DNA of 64,000 nt from Asterella californica (taxonomy: Eukaryota > Streptophyta > Marchantiopsida > Marchantiales > Aytoniaceae), in contig JAYKYS010000001.1 of the NCBI GenBank assembly GCA_036924285.1, forward strand, positions 29,015,501 to 29,079,500. The letters run 5' to 3'. The first letter of the stretch is position 1. Each line of letters opens with the position of its first letter. Made by a program: the position numbers and the translations under genes. This document shows positions 45,580-58,250 of this stretch, piece by piece. Under the pieces are notes generated by a model, which did not search any database, was not told where the DNA came from, and saw nothing but the letters and a program-made list of their open reading frames with translations.

Positions 45580-48500
45580 GACCTTGCTCCCATCCATCAA
45601 AGTGGAGCACTATACAGTGTAAACTACTAAGGAACACCAACTTCCAGCAATGTTGATCCCCATCTGCACTTCCGTCTGGCGGCTTCGTCATCGTCTCGTA
45701 GGCTGCAAGCCATCAAGAATGATAAGTATGTAAATAGTTCTGAACAAGACGCTGGACTGTCAGTCAGTCAGTCATAAAATTTTTCAGTATACTTGCCAGC
45801 TACATACTTGGAGGTGTGTCTCCCTTGAAGCCTGACGGCTACCTCATCCCGGGGAATACGATGAAGTGCATAGTCCCTGGGTGCTGCAGTGATGTTCGTA
45901 GTTGTTTTCAGGGCCTGTAAGTCGAGCTCTAAACAGTGAAATCGTAATCTTGTGGATTAATCCAATGCAGAACCATTCCCTCTTTGTTCATCATCATTGA
46001 CAGTCATAATGTCAGCATGCTACGATCTCCACAGCAAATTTTACTTCTATCTCCCAGTGGCAAGTGACTTTTGCTCCATACAGAATGTTCCGGCACTGGT
46101 TCACTATGTAAGGATTGATCCAGGAATGTCAGATGAATTGCACACATCTCGAATGCAAGAAAGTTAATCAAGCTCATCTATTTGTTGTAGTTGCTTTTAT
46201 ACAGGGACAGCTTTTATTTTATACAATGGCAGTCTTGTCTTTTAACATGTTATATAGCTTGTTGAATTATATCTGAATCAAATGTGTATTCAACCGATTA
46301 AAATCTGTTTGTAATTTAAACAGATTACAAATTCATTTATTCTTTTCACGAAGATCTTTGATTGTTTGGGAAGTTCATCAAATGAGGTTGAGGTATAACA
46401 TCATGTACGCTACATTTATCAGTATCCAGGGAAAGGTATATTTGAATCTTATGATATTTGTCTATATGTTTATAGACTTATTCTTATGTATGCAACATAT
46501 TAGTATATTTGTTGGATGAAATATATTTTTGTTATTTAATATTATCAAAATAATTTTCAGGATATATTATATACCATGGGGACAAATATCTTTGTTTGGG
46601 ACTTTGAAAGCCTCACTACTTAAGGTTTTCAAAGGTATCAGAGATTAAAACAGGCGTTACCTCTCGAAAATTGGAACTAGTAGGGGATGTCAAAGTTAAC
46701 CAAAATATTCTTCAAAGGCTGAATGGAAACGTTGGATCGCATATCGTTTTGGGTCTTTTTTTCTCAATTGACATTACTTTTTGATTTTTTTGACATTTGG
46801 ACTAATAACATTATGTAGTAGACGCTTTTTAACTTTGGTTATTTAGAACAGTTATTGTGTTATATATTTATTACTACAAAAATTAAATTAGAAACCCTGC
46901 AACATTTCCTGGCCGAATTCATAATTCACTCTCGCATTCAAATGGTGAGTGAAGATAATATATATATATATATAATTTTCACTCCTCTTCCACGGACGCG
47001 AACTTAGGATGCATATATATATTCACTTCTTGTACACTTAGCAATTTACATGAAGTGTTTAAGAATTATTATTTTATAAATATATTATTTTATATTTATC
47101 TTTTCGTCGGATGATTAGAGCATAAATGAATCTTTATATAAAATGAATTTCTAAACAAACATTATTTGACTACCAAAGAATACATTAATTATTGTAATCA
47201 ATAAAAATGTTTGAAGATCATTGTATCGGACTTATACCCCAAGCGACATCGCATAGGCCCGCTCTTTCTATCTGGATCAATAGGAAATCTCGAGACTGGT
47301 TAATATATATTAATTATATATTATATATTAATCTTTTATAATACTTTTTTGATATTTACACATTCCCCGAGTAGATAAAATAAAATTTAATGTACCAGGA
47401 GATGGAGAACAATATTTACGAAAAAATTCCGACATTGACATCCCTAGTACTAGCTAAACGGTCTTAATTTACTAGGCTCAACCAGTATTGGACTATACTC
47501 AACCAGTATTGGTTAGTGAGGTACAGTTAATTATTTGTGGCTTGCTCTCTTTCTCTTTAGCCTTACCTTCTTGCACCTTGTTCCGTGGAGTTATAACTTG
47601 CACCTTGTTCCTTGGACTTTATAACTCCACGGTGTGAATATCCAAACCGTTATTTCTATTATTTATTCTCTTTCATTAATATTAACTCAAGAGGGGTTCT
47701 CTGGGCTAGCATGCAACCACATGTTAATTGAATTCCCTGAGGGGACATTTCTGATAAATGTGCAACTCAAATCCTTTCAGCAGCGTCTTCAATTTATTTA
47801 TTTCACGAAACTATAGCTGTCCGATTTCTGTTTAAAGAATTTTCCATTTGTTTAAGTGATATTATTCTTTTGAAACTGGTGTTTGCAAACGGGAGTAGAG
47901 AAAATAATCATGCAAGATCAACTTGGGGGAACTTTTGATCACTTGCTGTTATAAAAAACAATATAAGTGTTAAGTCTTGAAAATCCTTTATCAAGTTGAT
48001 AAAGAAAATTATTTCTATATTTTAAATGATATCTCGTCTTAGAGATACGAGATCCAAAGAAAACCATAAGAGAAATGAAGACTCATTGGCTGCAAAGATT
48101 ATACATGTGTAGAAACTAATTGAGGAAAATAGTATTTAAATCAAAAGATTAATTCATTAAATTATTACCCTTGCATTCCTCCACAGAAGATGGAAGAGGT
48201 GAGAATGCAAAGAAGATAATCTGCCGAGTTATTATTATTGACACATGAATTATATTCAGATATGGAGCTATGGAGTTTGACTGTCATAATTCGGACGTTC
48301 GTTCTCTTCTCAAACTAGTTTATATTGATACGCGGAATAAGCAGATTAATACAATTTTCAAGATGATACAAAGATGCGAGACGACTGGAGCATAAAGATA
48401 CCACTGCAAACAATAAAGAGTTATTAATAGACCACTTTAATTTAATCCACGATCCTAAGTTAAGAACATACCGTTTTCTTCTTCAGATGGAGAGATGAAT

Positions 48501-48965
48501 ATGAATACTCCAAAGAATAGTACTGAATTAACTAATAAAAGAACTCTAGCTATACAGAAACCAAGAATATGGAAACTAGATGTTTAGTATTTTTGGGTTT
48601 GAATAAAACAGTTGCACATGAGTCAAGTATTAGGAAATACCTTGATACATTATGAGACAACAAAGCAGAAATGATGAACTAAGCTTGATGTTGTCGTCAT
48701 TCAACAATTTAAGATCAACTTGCTCAAGATGACATGACAACTTCACTTCTAGTGAGTTAAGCACTACCTAAGGACAGAATAAATCTTTAAATAGTGCTGG
48801 GGTCGCATATGTTTACTTGAGAATTAACCTGAGAATGCAGAAAACTAAACCAATACTTGTTATCAATGTACTTAAACCCCGAGTATGACTACAATTGCTT
48901 CTGGTGACCCAGAGTATCTTATTTTGCGGGTTTGTTTTCAAAGAACTGAGAAATTCAACTATTAT
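45580..48965. other. 3' flank of the DUF3455-like gene and AT-rich intergenic DNA
   Basis: The first ~700 bp probably contain the 3' untranslated region. Minor repeats are a 15-bp duplication at about 47,478-47,515 (CTCAACCAGTATTGG twice) and ACTTGCACCTTGTTCC twice near 47,570-47,615. An (AT)n run lies near 46,960. No gene was recognised. Confidence 0.5.
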
Positions 48966-49540
48966 GCAGAAATCCTTCTGGTGACTATGAATTCATCTCA
49001 ACTTGGACTCTGGGAAATAAGGAATCAAATTAAAATGATTCACCAGCTTTATAAATTATAACTCATCTTGAAATAAATTACTTAGTATTGATAGAGGAAT
49101 ATTAAAATGAAAATTTCTAAGTTTTTTTTGCATAATGCTTATGGTGACCATGTATTCATCTCGACTTGAGACTCTGTGAATAAAGAATCAAATTAAAATT
49201 ATTCACCAGCTTTACAAATATAAATTCATTTCAAAACAAACTACTTAATATTGACAAAGAAATATTAAAATGAAAATTTTCCAAGTGTTTTTTTGCTTTA
49301 GAAATATAATTCAACCCAACACGAACTACTTAATATTGACAAAGAAATGTTAAAATAAAAAATTTCCAAGTCTTTTTTGCATAATGTTTCTAGTGAACAT
49401 GTATTCGTCTCAACTTGAGACTCTGTGAAATAAGAAATCAAATTAAAATTATTCACCAGCTTTACAAATTATAATTCATTTTGAAACAGACTACTTAGTA
49501 CTGAAAGAGAAATGTTAAAATGAAAAATTTTAAGTTTTAA
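48966..49540. repeat. ~165-bp tandem repeats
   Basis: Units share TGGTGA.CATG.ATTCATCTC..CTTG and GATTCACCAGCTTTA, then a T-rich tail before GCATAATG. Full units start near 48974, 49137 and 49388, with a partial unit at about 49,295-49,375. No coding potential. Confidence 0.75.
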
Positions 49541-51564
49541 AAAAGAAAAAAATATTTTCTTCAGATTCATAGAACAATGTGAGAGAAGAAGAATATCTTT
49601 TTATGTTTTTATACTCATACTCGGGGTTTAATTAGATGATTATACCTAACGGTACGATGAAGAAAGAATAAAGAATGAGAGAGGAACAAGGTGAAGAGAG
49701 ATAAGGATGGAGAAGACTGGAAAGCACAAGAGAGGAGGAGAGAGAGGAGGAGCTCAGTAGGGACACGGAACATATACTTTAGCTCATATATGATATTTTA
49801 TTATATTGTGTGAAATATTTTGGAAACATATCGATTTTATTATATTGAATGGTTTTTTATTTTGAACAAAAATAAAAAGTTACCTTGAAAAATAATCTAG
49901 CAAATTTTCAAATAATTAATACGTATTTTGTTCTAAACTTATGTGTTAAATCTTTAAATGTGTAATTATATCAAAAGTTCAAGATTTATTGAGATCTTAT
50001 TGAAAATTTATTACAACCATGTAAGTCAAACACGATATATCATCTTCATTATTTCTATCAAGAGTTGGATTGTCCACACAAAATTAAGTTTTCTAGATTT
50101 TTGATCTTTTTATTTTAGTTCTTGTTAGAGCATAAATTCATTTCAATAGATTTTGTATACTTATATTCTAATATTTTTTTAGTATATCTTTTTAAAGAAT
50201 ATTATGTCATACATGATTTTATTTTACTGTACTCCAAGAGAAGAGATACATAGCAAAAAATAAGGATTAAATTCTTGATGGAAATTGGTTCAGTCATGGA
50301 TAGAGTGATTTCTGTATTCAAGTAATACATAAGCAAAAGAGAGTAGATTAATATCAGTTGGTATCATGTTTGATTTTTTTGATCAATAAATAGATAAATA
50401 ATATATAAAAATGTAAAATAAAAATTTCAATAAAAATTTCATAAAAATTAGATATTAACAGAGAAAAGTGATACAAGACAGCAAGACATAACAATAAGAC
50501 ATGAACAGATTTGAGTGCTTCAAAAAGTACAAATCCAAGATCTTTTTACTAGTTATATATTCGTATAATATATAATTTATTATCTAACTTTTTTTACAAG
50601 AAAAATTAGATAATAAATTAAACCTGTCCATATTTGCCTCCTGACACTCCAACTAACAGGATGCATGCTTGCTTCTTGAAAATCTAAGTAAAAGGAGAAA
50701 TGTGATAGATGAGGAAAGAACAAGACAGACGAAAGACAAAACGCGGGTAGAGAAAAACAGAGAGAGGTAGGGAAAACTAAGAAGAGACAAGAAAATAGAT
50801 AAAGAAAAGCGAAAAGAAACAAGGAACGAATTGAAATAATCAAAGAACAGGGAAAGAGTATCTTCATCATGTTCATCATCAAGTAAGTGTAGTTTCTGAA
50901 ATTTTTTATCATATTCCAGTATATAATTATGTGTTATTCATTAGATTTATGCATGTTTTATATACAAAATATTAAAATACATATTTTAGAATTTCTTTTT
51001 CATATGTAACTAATAAACCTGATAAACTATATATCATTACCACCAGAGCGGCAAAGCCACTTCCGCGGTCAACGTGAGATTCAATAGATAACCTGACGCA
51101 CAATCTTCCGCCGTTCTTCCTCGACAGGTATATTTACGCAGATGCGTTTCTGTGTACGTCACTTGTCTGCTTCGAGAAAGGTTTCAGGAGAAGACAAATG
51201 AACGTATCCTCACAGAGTTTTAAACGGACGCATAATACTACACCAAACATATCCAGACTACAAATCTTGACGGAGCGAGAACGCATAGGGGTTAATCGGT
51301 GGAAAGTTCCCGTCTCATCCACCTCGTTGCCACGGGGGATCGACACTCTCACACAACAGCACTTCACTCCTGAGTGCTCGAAGAAGTTCAAAACTTGGGA
51401 CTTCTGAATTCTCACGAGTGTGTAGCATCCTTCCGGTACTTGTGAGCTCAGGATTTGGAAAATTCACTTACGCTGCCGCTCCCGAGGTCTGGAATTTCGA
51501 GGCGCGAATAATTTTTGTGCGCAGGGGAGAAGGACATTGTAGGTGGTGCACTCACTCATGAGCC
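49541..51564. other. Intergenic and upstream region of the Obg gene
   Basis: AT-rich to about 51,030, then balanced sequence likely holding the Obg promoter and leader. A clear TATA box is not seen. The 110-codon minus-strand frame at 50580-50912 is low complexity. Confidence 0.5.
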
Positions 51565-54500
51565 ATGGAGTCAATATGTTTCAAAACTCCGCTTCTTGGT
51601 AGTGGATTTTTCTTCGGTGGGCAGCCTCTGTCCTTGCGGTTGGGGGTCACTTCCCATGGCTTGGTTAAGGCTGCATCAGTTCAAAGAGGGCTTGGGGCTG
51701 TAGTTTGTAGAGTAGATGGCAGGGAGCGACGGAAAGCCCAGAGATTGGGGAAGACACAAGAGGCTGCGAGAAAGCGAGTGGAGGTAGGGAGGAAGAGAGA
51801 GGAAGCGCTGGTAAAAAGCAGACGGCAGGTAGCTGTTTCTGACAAGAAGAAGGACATAAGAAATGAGGAGACTCTGGAGAATTTGGAGATTCTGTATGCT
51901 TCTGATTTTAGTGGAGCGATGTCTGTAGGTGTTTTACAACTCAGAGAGGAAGAAGAGGTACCCGTTGGAAGCATCAGGGTAAAGGACCTCCCCTCGATAA
52001 GTAAGTTGCCCCTCCCTGAATCTCGAGTATCAAATGAGAGCCTTCCCGAGAATGGAGAAGGTTCAGTTTCTGTAACTCGGTCTGTGTCTGAGTTTGAAGC
52101 TTCCAACTTGGAAGCAGTGCATGAAAAGTTAATGCCAGTTACGTCAAGTATCCCAGAGGAGACCCTCATTGGTCTCGATTCGAGCACGGACGACGACGAT
52201 ACCGAATGGGTTGAAGTCGGGCTAGATGAGGAAGAGGAAGAGGGGGATGAGAATGTAGAGTGTTGGGAAGGGGATTTACCTCCGATGACTCCCGAAGAGG
52301 AGGAAGAGCTCTTGAGAGAGGCGGAGAACGAAATTGCCGAGCTTGAGAGAGGGGCAGCTGAAGGCAAGAATTTGATTCTAGGAAGCACACATCATGAAAA
52401 TGAGGTGGATCTAGAATTAGAGTATTCCCATCCTGATTTAGATAGAGAGGGGGAGCAGGAAGAAGAAGATGAAGGAGGTGATGAAGAAGAACAACTTTCG
52501 GACAGGAGTGAAAAGGAAAGGAAGTTAGCTGAGCTGAAGCGCCTTGTACAGCAGATGGAGCTAGAACTAGCAGCCGAGGAGTGTACAGAGAGCAGTCAAA
52601 CATCGAAACCTGAAGAGGAGGAGTGGACAGAGAGCAGTCAAACATCGAAACCTGCAGCGAACGGGAGTGTTGAGAACAGGAGAAGTAAGTCAAAGGGAAG
52701 TGACTTTGCGAGGACCAAATCCAGTACGGATGGCGATTGGGAAGTTGTTTATGAGGTGCCTAGGGCTAAAACACAAGATTCGCCAAGAAAGGCAGAGTCC
52801 AGAGACGATGAGGAAGAAGAGGTTAACGAAAGAGGAATTCCTGCAGTCATGCGTTGCTTCGATAGGGCCAAGATTTACGTGAAGGCTGGAAATGGGGGAA
52901 ATGGCGTGGTAGCGTTCAGACGAGAGAAGTTTGTGCCTTTTGGTGGCCCTTCTGGTGGACATGGAGGCAGAGGAGGACATGTCTACATTGAAGCAGACAG
53001 CTCTATGAACTCGCTTTTACCTTTTAGAAATAAAGTTCATTTTAGAGCAGGAAGAGGAGCTCATGGTGGGGGGAAATCAAAAGACGGGGCTGTGGGGACG
53101 GACATAACTGTTAAGGTGCCCCCAGGTACCATCATCAGGGAGGCCGGCCCTGAAGGTAAGACTTTGATTGAACTGACAAAACCTGGACAACGGCAGACTC
53201 TACTGCCTGGTGGGACGGGTGGGCGAGGCAATGCTGCTTTCAAGACAGGTCGAAATAACGCGCCTCAGTTGGCAGAATTCGGTGAGGAGGGGGTGGAAAT
53301 GTAAGTAAACGGGTTTTCTCGTTGGAGGACTTGAGGATTTCTGATCCTAGAGATGAAGTGATAAGGAGGCACACACAGATAGTTGACTTGCTTCTTATTG
53401 TTCCAGTTAAGGTCCGTATCTGTCCAGATGGTGGATCGTCTGTGGTGTTTACTCGTGTCTATTCTCCTTACTGCTACTACTTGAGATTACCACTATCTAC
53501 TCCAGCTATATCAGTTGTTCCAGATAAGAACATTAACACTTGAGGTCCAAAGGTAGGCGTCAAAGAGACACCGGTAGTGATAATTTTCCTCGCAAAACGT
53601 CCGGGGGTTTGGAAAGTAGTTAAAGCGCAATGTCAGGTACCCACCGCAGTTTCCTCAGTTTTATCACCGGTCTGGTCAGTTCTTCAGTTTTGAAGCTAGA
53701 GTTAAAGAGTGCGGAAGATCATGTGCAGCTCTAAGTTGTGGTTTTGGTCTTCTTTCGAACGCAACAGGTGGGTGGAACTGGAGTTGAAGCTTGTGGCAGA
53801 TGTTGGGATAGTGGGCGTTCCCAATGCAGGAAAGAGTACTTTCCTCAGTGCAATTTCTGCTGCGAAACCTGAAATCGCAAATTATCCATTTACCACGCTG
53901 CTACCCAACTTGGGTGTCGTGGCTCTAGACTATGATGCAACAATGGTGGTAGCAGACTTACCTGGATTGTTGGAGGGTGCGCATACCGGTGTCGGCTTAG
54001 GTCATGAGTTTTTGCGCCATACTGAGCGTTGCAGGGTTCTGGTACAGTATCTAACTATCGCTGTATTATTCCGTTTCATAGCAAGGTGGTATGCTTCATC
54101 TGTGTCGAGTGATGGAAGAGTATGTGTGTGGCTGATTTAGGATTTAGGTTATATCTAAGTCTGCTGAATTTGTGATTATTTATCCCAACCTACTGCCAGC
54201 TTCTGCTCAATCTGCTATATTTTCCCGACCGGAGCGTGCACGGATGAATATGTATGGCAGGTGATCTGATTGCTGCTATTTGTTTCACTCCGCTTTTTTC
54301 ACGCTTCATATGGTTCATATACGCTACAGGTCCATGTTGTAGACGGAATGAGTCTTCAACCAGAGGAAGAGTATGAGGCTGTTAGATTGGAGCTTCAGCT
54401 TTTCAATCCAGAGCTTGCAGATAAACCTCACGTCGTAGCTTTTAATAAAATGGATATTCCTGAAGCGGCCGAACGTTGGGAGTCCTTCCAAGCTCATCTG

Positions 54501-55547
54501 CGGTCAAAAGGTGTCGAACCATTTTGCATGAGCGCTGCGACAGGAGAAGGCACTCAAGAGGTCATTCGGACTGCCAATGCATTTGTCAGAGAGCAGCGAC
54601 TAAATTGTGAGGAGTACAGTGAAGGTAATGACTGCTGAGTTTCCCCAGAATCTGCCTTGTACTTCAGATTAAAGGATGAAGCATGGAAGTTGTCAGGTCT
54701 GATTTCTTCGTATACCTTCGTTTTTGTTCGGGACTTGTACAATGGCCGAGAATGTACCTTGTTATATGATGCTGCAAAAAACCATACTGAAGTGATTGGT
54801 TTTAACTCAGTTACTAAGTCTGAGCCAGTGACTGCACAGAAGGAGAGAACGTTGTGGAGGTTGCCGAGATGGTGAGAAAACAACGTAGTGCCCCTATCGA
54901 GGAATTTACTATAGTCGCCGACAAGCACACAAGAACATGGCAAGTCAAGGGATCAGGTTTAGAGCGTTTTACACAGATGACCAACTGGGAGTAAGTTTCT
55001 TAACTTTGAAGCAAAGTGTCCAAATTAATCAGCAAAAAGTTCCAGGAATGTTTAGTTGGGATTCCCTCGTTCAAAGGTTCTGGCTGCAAAGGTTAGTTGA
55101 CCGACTTGAAGTGATATGCATAACAATACTGTTTTGTGTTTGCAACCGTTTGAGCGGATGTTAACAAGTGCGAATGTGTGAAGGATAGCCACAGCATCCT
55201 TGTGTTCAGAGCTGACAACCAGACTGTTTGACAGATACTTTGAAGCTGTTCGGAGGTTTCAGCATGTGTTGGTTGCCAGTGGTGTTAACAAAGCCCTCAG
55301 AGATCAAGGAGTTAAAGAAGGAGATACAGTGCGAGTTGGACAGGTATGTGGACTAAGTATTCTTGACTTGAATATTTTTTGAAGCTCCACCTCAGCGTCG
55401 TAAAACTTCATTTGTCCTTGACTTCCTCATGAGTGTTGTGCACATTATGGTACGCAGCTGGAATTTCAATGGCTTGAGTCTGAAGATATGGCGAACTTAG
55501 GTGAATGGAAGAGAGGAGTGCGGGGTTCTAAAGTTTGGCCTCACTGA
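51565..55547 (+). CDS. ObgC: Obg/CgtA-type GTPase, probably chloroplast-targeted (six exons)
   Basis: Exons are 51565-53300, 53768-54041, 54330-54624, 54840-54990, 55235-55343 and 55458-55547, all with GT-AG introns, giving 884 residues. The start is GCCATGGAG. Residues 1-~60 look like a plastid transit peptide (few acidic residues, Ser/Gly/Arg-rich). Residues ~120-430 are highly acidic with a tandem TESSQTSKP repeat. The glycine-rich Obg fold spans ~433-578 ([18 protein letters not shown]). The G domain has GVPNAGKS (595-602), TT (621-622), DLPG (642-645), NKMD (709-712) and SAA (738-740). A C-terminal OCT-like domain covers ~780-856 ([27 protein letters not shown]). Known family role: GTP-dependent 50S ribosome assembly, in plants in the chloroplast. 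It is longer than the Arabidopsis protein (about 680) through its acidic region. Plastid targeting is inferred. Confidence 0.93.
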
Positions 55548-56379
55548 AATAGAAGTGTAATCAGCTCCAGATCTTATCTGCTTTTGCCTCTTCGTCAGTT
55601 GAGGGGAAACCTTCATTCATAGTGTAGCTGCTGAGACTCGTGCACTGAAGACACCGATAGTTTACACAGATTTCTGCAGCCTCCCTCCATTCTTCTTTCT
55701 TGCGAGGGATATCGGAGCAGGTGTAATATAGTTTACATGGAGCCCAGAAGCGTGACAACCAAAATGGACAAGGTTTTAAATGCTTTAGCGGGTCACCTTA
55801 CTTGTTCTCTCCGTGTTGGAACGTGAAAGCTTCATTTGCGCGGCTCTTACCTGCTTTTCCTCGAGTGAGAGAAAAAATTGAGAAGGCTGAAAGCAAGTCG
55901 GCAATGTCCATGTCAATGGATTCGCAATACTTACGATTAGAACTTCGTGAAGAACAAATGATTTAGTTACACCACAAGAAACCTGGTGGAGAAAATTAAG
56001 AATTTTGAACTAGGTTGTACATTAAATAAATGTCTTAACTCTGTTTAAGGTTTCAACGGGACTCTCTCCAGTGATGCTTGCCGTCTGTATCTTCTCTAGC
56101 GAACACCCGAGGTTTGATTGTGGCAAGAACCTTGCTCGAAGAAGTACGATATGTATATTCAGCTCATATTCATTCAGTATTCAAATGTTTAATTGAGTGA
56201 AATGGCGGACTTCTTTCTCTATGTTTGTACTTGGGAGCATAGGGTGCCTTGCATTTATGGTTTACCGGACCAAACTCTAAACATATCTCTACCGCTCTAC
56301 ATGTTTAGACTTTGGTATATTAGACTCCCTCGCGAACCAGGAATACTCACAGTTCCTTGCATATTTACCGCAGTTCCAC
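55548..56379. other. 3' flank of the Obg gene
   Basis: It probably contains the 3' untranslated region in its first few hundred bases. No other feature is supported. Confidence 0.5.
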
Positions 56380-56388
56380 TATAAAAGG
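56380..56388 (+). promoter_or_regulatory. Orphan TATA box
   Basis: TATAAAAGG matches the plant TATA consensus, but no open frame of note follows within 1 kb. It could drive a non-coding transcript or be chance in AT-rich DNA. Confidence 0.3.
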
Positions 56389-56855
56389 AGGACGAGGTAT
56401 ATTCTTCTTTTCTCCTCAGTACTTTAGGTCATTGGAAAGATTCTTGTTATCTCTAAGCTTTTAAGCATATAGATATCAGTTCTGACTATACTGAATCGAA
56501 ATGAATCAGTACATGCAAAAGTGTAAGATGTATGCAACATGAACTTCTGCGGTGCTTTTGCCCCATTGATTCTACCGAGGAAGACAATAAGTGTTAAATG
56601 GAAGATTGTACACTAAGTTGATAAAAATAATCAAAATTATCTTCAGATGTTAAATGTGAATTGACCTGTAAAATGTGAGAAGATCTTGAGATAACCCGTA
56701 GCGTAGATTCATTTGCATCAAAGATTACAACTGCGATTATTTGTTAATGGAAAATTCAGAATTAAAATTGTTTACAATAATAATAATCAATAAATTAGGC
56801 TGTTGTATATTCTCTCCTCCATCAGAAGATGAATATGCAAAGTAAGAAAGTAAAG

Positions 56856-56992
56856 GTTGTGAAGAGCATTGCATTTTCATTTTCATTCTTTTCAATTTAT
56901 GATAGATTGAGGACTCCGTTAAAGTTGTGAATAGCATTGAATTCATTTACATCTTCAGTCTTTTAATTTTACGATAGAATGAGAACTCAGTG
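56856..56992. repeat. 68-bp imperfect tandem duplication
   Basis: Two units begin GTTGTGAA.AGCATTG at 56856 and 56924 and share the order TTCA...TTTA.GATAGA.TGAG.ACTC. Confidence 0.75.
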
Positions 56993-58190
56993 TTCAAAAG
57001 AATCTTTCTATTTTCTTGAACTGGAGAAATGAGAGGTTCCGGGTGTCCCGGAGCTTTTGTACTGGAACTTGGGGTTTAAACGGTAAATAGTAGATTGGTC
57101 TTCAGTTACTGATGTTGAATTGTTCGTAAGTTTTAGGTGAGGTTTCATTGATTCGTTCATCGTCCAGGGAAGTTCAGTTTCATTATGTTAAGTCTAAGTT
57201 AGATAAAATATTATCTTTTCTAAAGAAACTCATTTTTAAAATTTTATTTCTTCGTTTGAAGTTTTAGAGTAAAAATAAAGGCAAATCATCTTTCCAAAGG
57301 AAACCATCAACGACCATTAATAATCCTTCTCAGAACCAATTAAATAAAACAATTAATCCCAAGTTGAACTCAAGATTTGTTAAGGTTAAAGATGATTCTC
57401 CTGAAGACTATAGGTGGTGTTCATATTAGTCTATTGACATAGGATCATCGCATATTCATTGCACAAGTATATTGAATTTACACAGTTCTTGTTCTTATGC
57501 ATTGTACGATGACATATGATGAACTTCAAGCTTAAGGGTTCATTTTTGCTTATTTATCCAATTAACTTACAAGTCAAGTTATAAATGAAACTAAATATTT
57601 TGTTTTTAGTTATATAATTATAACTATATTATGCTCTTAAACTTTTTAGATCTCATGAGATGATTTTTGTGTTCTCCAAGAGCAAAAATACCGAAAAGGC
57701 AAAATGATCACGAACAGTTGTTATTTAGCTCCTAAAATCTCGCGGTTCATACACTCACGAATCTCCTCTTAGTTGCCTTTCCATATAAAAGTTGCTTTTG
57801 AACAGTCTAGTTGATTATACATATATAATAGCTCTTTGATTTTGTGACGTAACAACAGTACCAGAGCTCTTGTAAAAGAACCAGACATTATGTATACCGG
57901 ATGCAGAACACAACTAAGTAGAAAAATTTACCTTTAAAAAATCAAATTATTGCTGATACCTTTTCGCTATGACCATTCGAACGAAGATAGAGCCAGAACA
58001 TGGCAGCCACTAAATCGTGAAGGAATAGGAAGCCTGAATAATTTTACCATATTATTCGCTCATGTATAGTCCGAAGATCGCTTTAGATGCATAGAATGTA
58101 TCCAATCCCTCTGCGATTCATGGGCATCCTCAGTGGAATGAAACAGTGATTACATTTCCATCTATGAGACTGTTGTTGCCAGATCTTCTT
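56993..58190. other. Intergenic, no feature recognised
   Basis: AT-rich, with no frames or structures of note. Confidence 0.5.
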
Positions 58191-58250
58191 ATATGGCAAT
58201 GACACCAGATCTCTCACGCTTGTACGTGAGATCTAGCGTCCTTGCCATAT
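58191..58250. ncRNA. Hairpin locus, possible small-RNA precursor
   Basis: Outer arms ATATGGCAA and TTGCCATAT pair perfectly; inner arms CTCACG and CGTGAG flank a 6-base loop, with AGAT/ATCT and GAC/GTC pairs between (about 22 pairs in 60 nt, some bulges). It is shorter than most plant microRNA precursors. It may instead be a small inverted-repeat element. Confidence 0.3.

Noticed and set aside
45733..45921. Open stretch after the DUF3455-like gene that reads like protein (ending VPGCCSDVRSCFQGL)
   Set aside because: No start codon, no suitable acceptor linking it to the gene, and the upstream gene already ends cleanly; probably chance in the 3' untranslated region.
51681..52388. A 235-codon minus-strand open frame opposite the Obg gene
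   Set aside because: It is the Ser-rich mirror image of the acidic Obg coding strand.
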